Source of the DNA: JBBAFS01 sp041655255
GTDB taxonomy: Bacteria; Spirochaetota; Spirochaetia; Sphaerochaetales; Sphaerochaetaceae
NCBI GenBank assembly: GCA_041655255.1
Contig: JBBAFS010000016.1
Coordinates: 1 to 27,709, forward strand
Reading direction: 5' to 3'
Length of the DNA stretch: 27,709 nucleotides
The notes under the pieces are model-generated. The model searched no databases and was not told where the DNA came from. It worked only from the letters and a program-made list of their open reading frames with translations. Below are positions 7,230 to 14,849 of the stretch, piece after piece. Position numbers and translations under genes: made by a program. Within the stretch, counting starts at the first letter, position 1, and every line of letters begins with the position of its first letter.

Positions 7230-9885
7230 ACCTCAATGTCTGAAGTAGCTCAATGTGATTCGTTGCTTTGGCAATTTTTTCTTCAAACTCTGCTTGTTTA
7301 CTCTTCTCTTTTTCAATTGCTATCTCTTTTGCATTGGCTAAGAATTTCTCATTTGAGAGCTTTTTAAGCGTTGAAGCAAGAAGTTTCTCATTGTTCTCTA
7401 ACTCCCCTCTTACCCGCTTAATTTCACTTTCAACATCTATAGCCTCACTGACAAAGACAAAGGCTTCTGCATGAGAAATAGCTACGGGCACACCATGAGC
7501 AATTGAGTGGCCTTGATCTAGATCAATGATGAGCTCTTTAGCACCCATAAAGGTGGCAATCATCTTTCGGTGCTCTTGTAAAAATGCAGTTGCTACAAAT
7601 TGATCATCAACTCTCACAGTGACATCGAGTTTTACTTCCGCTCTGATGTGTAATTCACTCCGTAATGAACGTACTGAGTGGATTAAACTTTGCATCGAAT
7701 CGATCACTTCTTTAGCATGAACATCGACTAACGTTTTTTGATACCTAGGATAAGGAGCATCGATGACATGTGCTGTGGTATTGGGAAGTTTTTGGTAGAT
7801 TTCTTCGGTAATAAAAGAGACAAATGGGTGCATCAGACGCATCAAACGTTCAAGGATATCGAGAGTGACACTAACTTGAATATTGACCCTCTTTGTATCG
7901 AATGAGTTGAGATTGATTTTAGTAGCTTCAATGTACCAGTCACAAAAATCACTCCAAAAAAGGTCATACACTATTTGAGCAGCCTCATTAAAGCGGTAAC
8001 TCTCTAAGGCTTTGTCGATAGCTAAAACCGCTTCATTAAGTTGATGGTACATCCATCTATCAATGAGTGAGAGATCTTCTTCTTTAATCTCAACCAGAGT
8101 CTTTCCTTCAAGATTCATCAACAAGAAGCGAGTTGCATTCCATATTTTGTTAGCAAATCGTGACCCTAATTTAAACGACTCCATGTCGATGAGGATATCC
8201 TGACCTTGGGCTGCTAAGTATGCGAGGGTGAATTTCATCGCATCAGCTCCATATACATCGACCACCTCCAGTGGATCAATCCCATTACCAAGACTCTTAG
8301 ACATCTTCCGCCCTTGTTTATCTCTCACTAAACCTGTGATGTAGATATCTTTAAAGGGGACTTCGCCTAAGAACTCTAAAGAGGCCATAATCATCCTCGA
8401 GACCCAAAAGAAAATAATATCGTACCCAGTAAGAAGAGTTTGAGTTGGGAAAAAGGTCTTTAAATCTTCAGTTTCATGAGGCCACCCTAGGGTACTAAAA
8501 GGCCATAGCCATGAACTAAACCAGGTATCTAAGACATCTTCATCTTGAACAATATTGGTACTTGAACAAGAAGAGCAGACAGTGGGATCGACACGCTCAA
8601 CCATCATGTTGCCACACTCTTGGCAATACCACACAGGAATACGGTGTCCCCACCATAACTGGCGACTAATACACCAATCTCGGATATTACTGAGCCAATG
8701 ACTGTAGGTGTTCTCCCACCTCTTTGCATAAAAAGAGAGTTCTCCCTCTTTCCATGCATTCAAAGCTTTATTAGCCATCTCTTTCATCGAGACAAACCAT
8801 TGTTCACTTAAATAGGGTTCAATGGTGGTAAAACAGCGATAACAGTGCCCCACTTCGTGGTTGTGCTCTGCAACTTTTGAGAGGTAGCCACCCTCTGTGA
8901 GAGCCTTTACTACCGCCTTACGAGCTGTGATGATATCGAGATGTTGAAATTCAGGGGGGACATGCTCATTTAATGATCCGTCGGCATTCAGAATATTGGG
9001 CATCTCTAAGTTGTGACGTTGCCCCACTTCCCAGTCGTTAGGATCGTGAGCAGGTGTTATTTTAACAAACCCTGTTCCAAATTCCATATTCACATACTCA
9101 TCGGCAATGATGGGGATATATCTACCAGTAAGAGGTAACAGTACTTTTTTACCAACAAGATGGGTAAATCTCTCATCTTCGGGGTGTACAGCAACTGCCA
9201 CATCCCCAAACATCGTCTCTGGGCGAGTTGTTGCTACTGTAATGACTCCACTTCCATCTTCAAGTGGATAATCGATATTATAGAGCTTACCGTCGGTCTG
9301 TTGGTATTCTACTTCATCATCAGCTAAGGCTGTCCCACAATGGGGGCAGTAGTTTACTAAGTAATTCCCTTTATAGATGAGCCCTTTTTCGTATAAGCGG
9401 ACAAATGCTTCTCTCACTGCTTCACTGAGACCCTCATCTAAGGTGAAGCGTTCACGTGACCAATCACACGAACATCCAATTTTCTCTAACTGTTTTACAA
9501 TGGTCGTGTGATGGCGCTCTTTTACTTCCCATGTTTTTGCGACAAAAGCCTCTCGCCCCACATCTTGACGAGTTAAGCCTTCTTGTTTTAACTCCCGCTC
9601 TACAACGTTTTGAGTGGCAATCCCTGCATGGTCAGTTCCAGGCAACCACAAGGTACGAGCGCCTCTCATACGGTGATAACGAATGAGGATATCGGGAAGA
9701 AGGTTATTTAAAGCGTGTCCCATATGGAGGATTCCGGTAACGTTAGGAGGAGGCATAACAATGGTATATGTGCTCTCAGAACTCTCTGCTTTTGGGGCAA
9801 AAGATCCACTATGTTTCCACATGTCATACAAACGATCTTCAAAATCTTTTGGGTTATACGATGTTTCGAGCTCAATAGCTTTCAC
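7228..9885 (-). CDS. valS: Valyl-tRNA synthetase
   Basis: Class Ia synthetase that charges tRNA-Val in the cytoplasm. With the start chosen here it has 885 residues, usual for the family. The HIGH motif is 'HMGH' at 54-57 within 'PPPNVTGILHMGHA', and 'KMSKS' lies at 527-531. Between them are the editing domain and Cys pairs ('CPHCG', 'CQECG', 'CSSC') that look like zinc-binding knuckles. The C-terminal ~65 residues form the expected coiled-coil tRNA arm. The frame can be extended to a TTG at 9900, but that TTG is itself the first half of the ribosome site: AGGAGG at 9897-9892 lies 6 nt before a GTG at 9885, which I take as the start. It is monocistronic as far as visible, with its own promoter. 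No T-box leader was seen. Confidence 0.97.
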   Translation of the reverse strand: MKAIELETSYNPKDFEDRLYDMWKHSGSFAPKAESSESTYTIVMPPPNVTGILHMGHALNNLLPDILIRYHRMRGARTLWLPGTDHAGIATQNVVERELKQEGLTRQDVGREAFVAKTWEVKERHHTTIVKQLEKIGCSCDWSRERFTLDEGLSEAVREAFVRLYEKGLIYKGNYLVNYCPHCGTALADDEVEYQQTDGKLYNIDYPLEDGSGVITVATTRPETMFGDVAVAVHPEDERFTHLVGKKVLLPLTGRYIPIIADEYVNMEFGTGFVKITPAHDPNDWEVGQRHNLEMPNILNADGSLNEHVPPEFQHLDIITARKAVVKALTEGGYLSKVAEHNHEVGHCYRCFTTIEPYLSEQWFVSMKEMANKALNAWKEGELSFYAKRWENTYSHWLSNIRDWCISRQLWWGHRIPVWYCQECGNMMVERVDPTVCSSCSSTNIVQDEDVLDTWFSSWLWPFSTLGWPHETEDLKTFFPTQTLLTGYDIIFFWVSRMIMASLEFLGEVPFKDIYITGLVRDKQGRKMSKSLGNGIDPLEVVDVYGADAMKFTLAYLAAQGQDILIDMESFKLGSRFANKIWNATRFLLMNLEGKTLVEIKEEDLSLIDRWMYHQLNEAVLAIDKALESYRFNEAAQIVYDLFWSDFCDWYIEATKINLNSFDTKRVNIQVSVTLDILERLMRLMHPFVSFITEEIYQKLPNTTAHVIDAPYPRYQKTLVDVHAKEVIDSMQSLIHSVRSLRSELHIRAEVKLDVTVRVDDQFVATAFLQEHRKMIATFMGAKELIIDLDQGHSIAHGVPVAISHAEAFVFVSEAIDVESEIKRVRGELENNEKLLASTLKKLSNEKFLANAKEIAIEKEKSKQAEFEEKIAKATNHIELLQTLR

Positions 9886-9913
9886 AAAAAGCCTCCTCAA
9901 ATTAGGTGAGGCA

Positions 9914-9942
9914 ATACTACCAAAATCACATTATTGTTACAA
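9914..9942 (-). promoter_or_regulatory. Candidate promoter of valS
   Basis: On the minus strand TTGTAA (9942-9937) and TAGTAT (9919-9914) are 17 nt apart, each four of six consensus bases. It begins right after the terminator of the upstream operon, so valS would be transcribed independently. The leader would be only about 25 nt, leaving no room for a riboswitch or T-box. Confidence 0.45.
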
Positions 9943-9974
9943 CAGAAGAAAACCCTCAACAGTGTTGAGGGTTT
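9941..9974 (-). terminator. Rho-independent terminator of the cysS-sigma-anti-sigma operon
   Basis: An 11-bp perfect stem (9974-9964 with 9960-9950, core CCCTCAAC/GTTGAGGG) and a 3-nt loop are followed on the minus strand by TTCTTCTGTT. It starts 22 nt after the anti-sigma stop codon. Confidence 0.85.
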
Positions 9975-9996
9975 GTATCGTCTATGTGAAAGAGTG

Positions 9997-10551
9997 TTAC
10001 TCTATTGGTTGTTCTCCAACCGGTTTAATCCCTTTTAACGAGAGATCAACTTCATACCCACGAGAATCAAGATACATCAAAATCTCTTCTAAGGTAAAAT
10101 TTTCGAGCACTTGGCTTGCAGCGAGTGCTTCAGTTGAGCGGACTTGGACCACTTGCCCCTCTGATGGGACTACCACCGATGGGATTAAATCATTTTCAGT
10201 CATCTTTGTCCCTGGTCCTAAGATAAGAGCTCCAACAAAAAACACAACAAAGGCAGCTGCTGCCACTAAGAGTGTTGGTGTTTTAATCTTAAAGTCTCGG
10301 TGGAAAAAACCAACCTTACCCCCTTTTGAGAGGTAGTTCTTCTCCATAAACTCCAATACACGATCTTGTCTCTTCTCGATTTCATCATCTTCTAGTCGGG
10401 ATTGTGAAACAACATGGTGTAAAGAGGAGAGTTGTTGTGAGCGGCTTTGGCAGGCTGTACAGTAGCGTAGGTGCTCCTCAACTTGTGTTTTCCAAGGCTC
10501 AGTGAGTTCCCCATCCAAATAAGTGTTCAAAATTTGATCATCAAGACACAT
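9997..10551 (-). CDS. Zinc-binding membrane anti-sigma factor
   Basis: A 184-residue single-pass membrane protein that probably holds the adjacent ECF sigma factor inactive. The N-terminal ~40 residues carry the ZAS zinc motif: His27, Cys31 and Cys34 in 'EEHLRYCTAC', with the 'YLDGEL' segment just before. One membrane segment is at about 92-112 ('LLVAAAAFVVFFVGALIL'), followed by a 70-residue extracytoplasmic tail ending with an amphipathic 'LEEILMYLDSRGYEVDL'. The frame extends to a TTG at 10569, but the ATG at 10551 has GGAGG 6 nt upstream and overlaps the sigma gene by 11 nt, the normal arrangement for such pairs. A terminator follows 22 nt after the stop. Whether the trigger is thiol oxidation or cell-envelope proteolysis cannot be read directly; a membrane-anchored ZAS protein fits either. 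Confidence 0.88.
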   Translation of the reverse strand: MCLDDQILNTYLDGELTEPWKTQVEEHLRYCTACQSRSQQLSSLHHVVSQSRLEDDEIEKRQDRVLEFMEKNYLSKGGKVGFFHRDFKIKTPTLLVAAAAFVVFFVGALILGPGTKMTENDLIPSVVVPSEGQVVQVRSTEALAASQVLENFTLEEILMYLDSRGYEVDLSLKGIKPVGEQPIE

Positions 10552-11068
10552 GCATTTCCTCCCGGTCAAGCATCGATTCCATCATTTTACGGGCTCGATG
10601 TACCCTAACCTTCACGTTACTTTCGGAAATACGGAGTATCGTCGCAATTTCCCGATAATTTAAATCGGCATACTCTTTTAAAATAAGGACCGATTTCATC
10701 TTCTCGGGTAATTTCTCAACAGCTTCTCTTACTAAAGCTTTTGTCTCTGCATCCAACAGAGCGTGCTCCCCACTAGGAACAGGGATCTTAGGCATCTTTT
10801 TGACCTTATCGACCATCGCCTGCTCCCTCGATTTTCTCTTCACTACGTTGATAGCCAAATTCTTTGTAACTCGAATCAACCAATACTTAGCTTCATCAAC
10901 AGAAGGAAACTCGATGTTCCTCTCGTAGAAGCGAATAAAAGCCTCTTGGCAGATGTCTTCAGATGCATCCATATTGTACGTTACATGATACGCAACGCGC
11001 ATCAGAACGGGAAACACCTCTTCGTAGACAAGCCTAAATGCTTTGCTGTCGCTACTCTTAATTCCCAT
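10541..11068 (-). CDS. ECF-family RNA polymerase sigma factor
   Basis: A 175-residue extracytoplasmic-function sigma factor containing only regions 2 and 4. Region 2 spans roughly 12-80, with the -10 recognition stretch 'DASEDICQEAFIRFYE' and 'YWLIRVTKNLAINVVK'. Region 4 covers about 110-163 with 'LPEKMKSVLILKEY', 'LNYREIATIL' and the helix-turn-helix 'SESNVKVRVHRARK'. It sits 28 nt downstream of cysS and overlaps the anti-sigma gene by 11 nt. The ATG at 11068 is the only usable start because an in-frame TGA lies five codons upstream, yet the nearest GAGG is about 15 nt away. Weak initiation, or coupling to cysS termination, would keep sigma levels low. No target promoter motif could be recognised from this window alone. 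Confidence 0.95.
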   Translation of the reverse strand: MGIKSSDSKAFRLVYEEVFPVLMRVAYHVTYNMDASEDICQEAFIRFYERNIEFPSVDEAKYWLIRVTKNLAINVVKRKSREQAMVDKVKKMPKIPVPSGEHALLDAETKALVREAVEKLPEKMKSVLILKEYADLNYREIATILRISESNVKVRVHRARKMMESMLDREEMHVS

Positions 11069-11096
11069 ACAGTTAACAACTCACCTCTGTTTTTGG

Positions 11097-12497
11097 TTAC
11101 ATCGAAGCGACAACTTCTGTTGAATCGGCTTTATCGATGAGGGTATAACCCGCTTTCTCTACCATAGCACGTATTTCATCGGCTTTTGCATACTCTTTTT
11201 GTTTTCGTGCTTTTAAGCGTTGGTCTACTAAATCTAAGATCTCTTGAGGAATCTGCTGAACTTGTTCTTGTTCATCTAACTTAAGTCCCAAAATTCGATC
11301 CATATCATACAACAATGCTAATTTTTGAGAGGCATCAAGACTCTCATCTTTAAAGACTCCCCACATAGAAGCTAAGGCACGTGGAGTGTTAAGATCATGA
11401 CCCATATGGGTGGCAAACTCTTGTTGGTGCTTTTGAGCTTCAACTGAGAGTTGTGTTGCCTCTACTCCCTGTTTTTGAAGAGCATGAACTTCTCTCACCA
11501 AGCGCTTACGGCTATTTTGAGCACCTTTAAGTGCATCCCATGTGAATACTAACTGGGAGCGATAGTGGGCTCCTAAACAAAAGAATCTATAATCTAAGGG
11601 GTCAAAGCCCTTCTCTTTTAAGACACTGAGAGTTAAAAACTCCCCTTTTGATTTAGACATTTTCCCACTTTCATCTAATAAGAACTCTCCATGGACCCAA
11701 TATTTCACCCAAGGTTTTCCTGTTGCTGCTTCACTTTGGGCAATTTCGTTGGTGTGGTGTACTGAAATGTGATCAATTCCTCCACAGTGAAGATCAAAAC
11801 TCTCACCAAGGTATTCCATACTCATAGCTGAACACTCGATATGCCAACCGGGGTAGCCCACTCCCCAAGGCGAGGGCCACGTCATTGCTTGATTTTCAAA
11901 TTTTGATTGGGTGAACCATAACACAAAGTCTTTGGGGTTTCTTTTATTTACATCGACTTCGATGCGAGAACCCTCTTGGAGTTCATCTAATTTAAGACGT
12001 GCTAATTCACCGTAACGGGGAAAGGTGTCGATACTAAAGTAGACGTTCCCTCCCGAGGTGTAGGTGTGACCTTTTTGTTCTAATCGTTTTATGAGATCGA
12101 TCATCTGTTGAATATGTTCAGTCGCTTTTGGGGCGTGTGTGGGGAGTGTGATGTTCAATTCATGAGTGTCATTAAAAAACGCATCAGTATAAAGTTGAGC
12201 AATTTGATAGACATCAAGACCCTTCTCTTGGGCACTTTTGAGCATCTTATCTTCACCATCATCACCATCACCCGTTAAGTGTCCCACATCGGTGATATTC
12301 ATCACATGATCCACGTTATAAGAGGCATACTCTAATGTTCTTCGTAACACATCTTCAAATATGTAGGTACGTAGGTTTCCTATGTGGGCATAGTTGTAGA
12401 CTGTTGGCCCACAACAATACATCCCTACCCCATCTTTTTTCACTGGGATAAAAGGTTCTACTTGTCGACTCATTGTGTTAAAAAGAGAGAGCTTCAT
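11097..12497 (-). CDS. cysS: Cysteinyl-tRNA synthetase
   Basis: Class I synthetase charging tRNA-Cys; 466 residues, the standard size. The N-terminal 'MYCCGPTVYNYAHIGN' contains the zinc-ligand cysteine (Cys29 by alignment with E. coli Cys28) and the HIGH-type 'AHIGN' at 37-41. 'GWHIECSAMS' and 'HCGGIDHISVHHTNE' supply the other zinc ligands and the cysteine pocket. 'KMSKS' is at 279-283. The C-terminal helical anticodon-binding part is complete. The ATG at 12497 has GGAG 6 nt upstream. It heads a probable three-gene unit with the ECF sigma factor (28 nt downstream) and anti-sigma factor, an uncommon partner for cysS. Divergent from murB across 62 nt; no convincing promoter of its own was found. 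Confidence 0.97.
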   Translation of the reverse strand: MKLSLFNTMSRQVEPFIPVKKDGVGMYCCGPTVYNYAHIGNLRTYIFEDVLRRTLEYASYNVDHVMNITDVGHLTGDGDDGEDKMLKSAQEKGLDVYQIAQLYTDAFFNDTHELNITLPTHAPKATEHIQQMIDLIKRLEQKGHTYTSGGNVYFSIDTFPRYGELARLKLDELQEGSRIEVDVNKRNPKDFVLWFTQSKFENQAMTWPSPWGVGYPGWHIECSAMSMEYLGESFDLHCGGIDHISVHHTNEIAQSEAATGKPWVKYWVHGEFLLDESGKMSKSKGEFLTLSVLKEKGFDPLDYRFFCLGAHYRSQLVFTWDALKGAQNSRKRLVREVHALQKQGVEATQLSVEAQKHQQEFATHMGHDLNTPRALASMWGVFKDESLDASQKLALLYDMDRILGLKLDEQEQVQQIPQEILDLVDQRLKARKQKEYAKADEIRAMVEKAGYTLIDKADSTEVVASM

Positions 12498-12524
12498 CTA
12501 TTACTCCTACTAGAGGTTATGGCA

Positions 12525-12553
12525 TTGTCGATTTAGATAAACTCGGTTACCAT
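12525..12553 (+). promoter_or_regulatory. Possible promoter placing the murB transcript start at its GTG
   Basis: TTGTCG (12525-12530) and TACCAT (12548-12553) are 17 nt apart, four of six matches each. Transcription would begin about 7 nt later, at or next to the GTG at 12560, giving an mRNA with essentially no leader. This would explain why no ribosome site precedes murB. Confidence 0.3.
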
Positions 12554-12559
12554 ACCCGT

Positions 12560-13474
12560 GTGAGTACAACAATAAGGAAGTCCACTGAAAAAATCAATAT
12601 CGACTCTTTAGTACGAGTTGACGTCGCTTTAGCCCCTTTTTCAACTTTTCACACAGGTGGGAGTGCCGATTTCTTTGCTCAACCTGCTGACGAAGAAGAA
12701 CTGAGAGTGTTAGTGAAGTGGGCTTATGAGAGTCACACCCCTGTTACCGTGTTAGCAGGGGGCTCTAATGTGTTAATTAGTGATGATGGAGTTGAAGGGT
12801 TAGTTATTTCCACCCTTAAACTCAAGAGCTTCCATGTTCGTGGAATCTTATTTGTTGCTCAAGTCGGTCTTAATTTAGATGAGGCTATCACCTACTCGAT
12901 CGAGCGCTCATTAAGTGGTTTAGAAGCACTTGGGGGACTTCCTGGGACGATCGGAGGGGCAGTGTTTGGTAATGCCGCTAGTCGTGGAGTAGCGCTAGGA
13001 TCCCTTGTTGAGTGGGTCGATTATCTTGATGAAAAAGGATCAATACACCGTTATTTTGGCATTGATGGAGGTTTTAGTTATAAAGAGTCTCCCTTTAAAG
13101 GAACTACACATATTATGACCCAAGTTGCCTTAAGGCTCATTCCCAATAAAAACACTAGTGAAGCACGATTACAAAAAGAACAGGCAAAAAATGAACGACT
13201 CGCCTCTGGTCAATTTGAATTTCCTTCAGCTGGCTGTATGTTTAAAAACCCCCATCATCAAAGTGCCGGTGAGTTGATAGATCTCAGTTCCTTAAAAGGG
13301 AAAAAAGTAGGCGGAGCTGTGGTGAGTTCTAACCATGCTAATTTTATCGTAAACCCTAAAGGAAAAGCGACAAGTAACGATATTTATGAATTGATGAATA
13401 TCGTCAAAGAACAAGTAGAGAAAAAACAAAAAGTTATCTTGGATCCTGAAATCAGGCTCATTGGGCGATGGTAA
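12560..13474 (+). CDS. murB: UDP-N-acetylenolpyruvoylglucosamine reductase
   Basis: FAD-dependent cytoplasmic enzyme that reduces UDP-GlcNAc-enolpyruvate to UDP-MurNAc in peptidoglycan synthesis. The 304-residue protein is the short type II form. FAD-binding motifs are 'VLAGGSNVLISDDG' and 'GLEALGGLPGTIGGAV' with 'NAASRG'. 'FSYKESPFK' matches the Y-x-x-S-x-F-K signature. The segment 'FPSAGCMFKNP' normally carries the proton-donating serine (E. coli Ser229), but here that residue is Cys226 (TGT at 13235-13237). 'DPEIRLIG' near the end gives the catalytic glutamate region. The GTG at 12560 has no recognisable ribosome site; a later start would trim the N terminus ahead of 'FSTFHTGGSADFF'. The 3' end overlaps the convergent exported-protein gene by 17 nt. 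Confidence 0.95.
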   Translation: MSTTIRKSTEKINIDSLVRVDVALAPFSTFHTGGSADFFAQPADEEELRVLVKWAYESHTPVTVLAGGSNVLISDDGVEGLVISTLKLKSFHVRGILFVAQVGLNLDEAITYSIERSLSGLEALGGLPGTIGGAVFGNAASRGVALGSLVEWVDYLDEKGSIHRYFGIDGGFSYKESPFKGTTHIMTQVALRLIPNKNTSEARLQKEQAKNERLASGQFEFPSAGCMFKNPHHQSAGELIDLSSLKGKKVGGAVVSSNHANFIVNPKGKATSNDIYELMNIVKEQVEKKQKVILDPEIRLIGRW

Positions 13475-14780
13475 AACTAAGTCGACTCTCCCCTTTCTCA
13501 TTAAGAGAAATCTCCCCTCTCCCCCATGGAAACTCTTTTTTCCAAAGATAGCGTAATGTCACTTTCTCTTTGTTACACGTTACAGTGATACCAAAACTGT
13601 CGTTTTGTATGTGATACAGTAGTGAACTATTGACCTTCCAAGAGAGATGTACGTGTTGTTGAATATAACCACCAACTTCGATTGTAGTGTCTAATATCTC
13701 TGTTCTCAGTGTTGAGGTATATCGATGACGAAGTGCTTCAACACCTGTTTTACTCCAACTGTGAGTAAAGCGATACCCCCCTGAGAGTTCAAAATATGAA
13801 CATTGAAATGTAAGAGCCACATTCAGTGTCTGATTTCTTTTTTGACTCGCTTCACTAAATGGAGAGAGGCGATACAGCGTATCATGAAGGGAAAGTGAAA
13901 CTCCACCCCATCGAAAAGAGGCTTTTGCCACATATTCACGTTCACTCATCACCGTTTCAAAGTTGAGAGGCAATGCATACTGTAACAGGTGAAACAGATG
14001 ATCGTAGTGAGTCAGTGAAAGACCAAAACTAAGCCACCTATAGTGTACAAACAGGTTATGTGCCCAACTTAGAGCCGATTGTAACCATGCATCGTAGCTG
14101 TAACGGATTTCACTTTGAGTCTCAAAAACAAGATCACTAAAGAAAAACTCCTCTTGTTGATACCACCCCATAAAAAGCACTCCCCCTTTAAAAAGGGGAA
14201 GAAGTTGGTGATTAACATAATAACTCTCATCTAATAACAGTCTATTTCCACTGAATGCTAAAGAGAGAAACAACGAATTTCCTCTCACACTTGTCTCATA
14301 TAATGCCCCGACAATAGGATTTTGTGTTTGGGTTGGTGCAAGGCTTTGACCAAAGAGAAATAGGGTGTGAAGTGGATTGAGTTCTACTTTTTTAGAGATA
14401 AAAGGATTATGTAAGGCATTCAGTAATACGGGGCGTTGAGTAAGAGCTTTTCCTTTTGTATGAGCCAAAGAGCGATTCATCTTACGTGGATCAAATAGTG
14501 GTGCTATTCGTGTATCTGTTGTGATATCTCCAAAGTTAAAGCCAAATGGGAGTAAACTAGTAAAAGAGAGTTGAGCACTATTGACCTCCTGAGTTTGATA
14601 ATCATATGAGAATCTTCCAAAGTAGGAAAACAGTGAATCATATGAACCACTGAGGCGATAATCGATAGTTGTTTGAGAAGATGTGATATTAGCGTATGTG
14701 CTTTGAGCCCCCCACAAAGAGGGGCCTAAGCACACTAAGGTGACAATAATGATACAGGTTTTCTCAAAGAGCCTTACCAT
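13458..14780 (-). CDS. Exported protein of unknown function, probably an outer-membrane beta-barrel
   Basis: I do not recognise this 440-residue protein. It starts with a clear signal peptide: 'MVRLFEK' then the hydrophobic 'TCIIIVTLVCLGPSLWG' with likely cleavage after 'LWGAQS'. The mature part is rich in aromatic residues, Ser and Thr, with alternating polar/hydrophobic stretches such as 'SQTTIDYRLSGSYDSLF', 'VTLRYLWKKEF' and 'ISLNEKGESRLSFTIA', the pattern of amphipathic strands in outer-membrane barrels. It has no internal membrane helices and few cysteines. The ATG at 14780 is preferred over a TTG at 14786 because it begins the signal peptide directly, but neither has a good ribosome site. 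It follows the NMO-like gene across a 69-nt gap that includes a weak terminator. The last 17 nt overlap murB. Confidence 0.7.
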   Translation of the reverse strand: MVRLFEKTCIIIVTLVCLGPSLWGAQSTYANITSSQTTIDYRLSGSYDSLFSYFGRFSYDYQTQEVNSAQLSFTSLLPFGFNFGDITTDTRIAPLFDPRKMNRSLAHTKGKALTQRPVLLNALHNPFISKKVELNPLHTLFLFGQSLAPTQTQNPIVGALYETSVRGNSLFLSLAFSGNRLLLDESYYVNHQLLPLFKGGVLFMGWYQQEEFFFSDLVFETQSEIRYSYDAWLQSALSWAHNLFVHYRWLSFGLSLTHYDHLFHLLQYALPLNFETVMSEREYVAKASFRWGGVSLSLHDTLYRLSPFSEASQKRNQTLNVALTFQCSYFELSGGYRFTHSWSKTGVEALRHRYTSTLRTEILDTTIEVGGYIQQHVHLSWKVNSSLLYHIQNDSFGITVTCNKEKVTLRYLWKKEFPWGRGEISLNEKGESRLSFTIAQ

Positions 14781-14795
14781 ATACAATGAATGTCA

Positions 14796-14818
14796 CAAAA
14801 AGGTGAATTGCATCACCT
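14796..14818 (-). terminator. Weak terminator after the NMO-like gene
   Basis: On the minus strand AGGTGA / TCACCT (14818-14813 and 14806-14801) forms a 6-bp stem with a 6-nt loop, followed by TTTTTGTG. The stem is short, so read-through into the exported-protein gene at 14780 is likely; that gene has no better promoter. Confidence 0.5.
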
Positions 14819-14849
14819 CAAAGAAATCAACTTTTTACGTGCTTTTGTG

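Noticed and set aside
9886..9950. T-box leader controlling valS
   Set aside because: The gap between the upstream terminator and valS is too short (about 65 nt) and contains no T-box sequence or antiterminator; cysS and asnS gaps are likewise too short.
9683..10336. 217-codon open frame on the plus strand
   Set aside because: It runs antisense to the starts of valS and the anti-sigma gene and through a terminator and promoter; its translation is Ser/Arg/Cys-rich and family-less, so it is a shadow frame.
10541..10551. Frameshift joining the sigma and anti-sigma genes
   Set aside because: The 11-nt overlap is the normal arrangement of such pairs, and both frames have their own stop, start and ribosome site.
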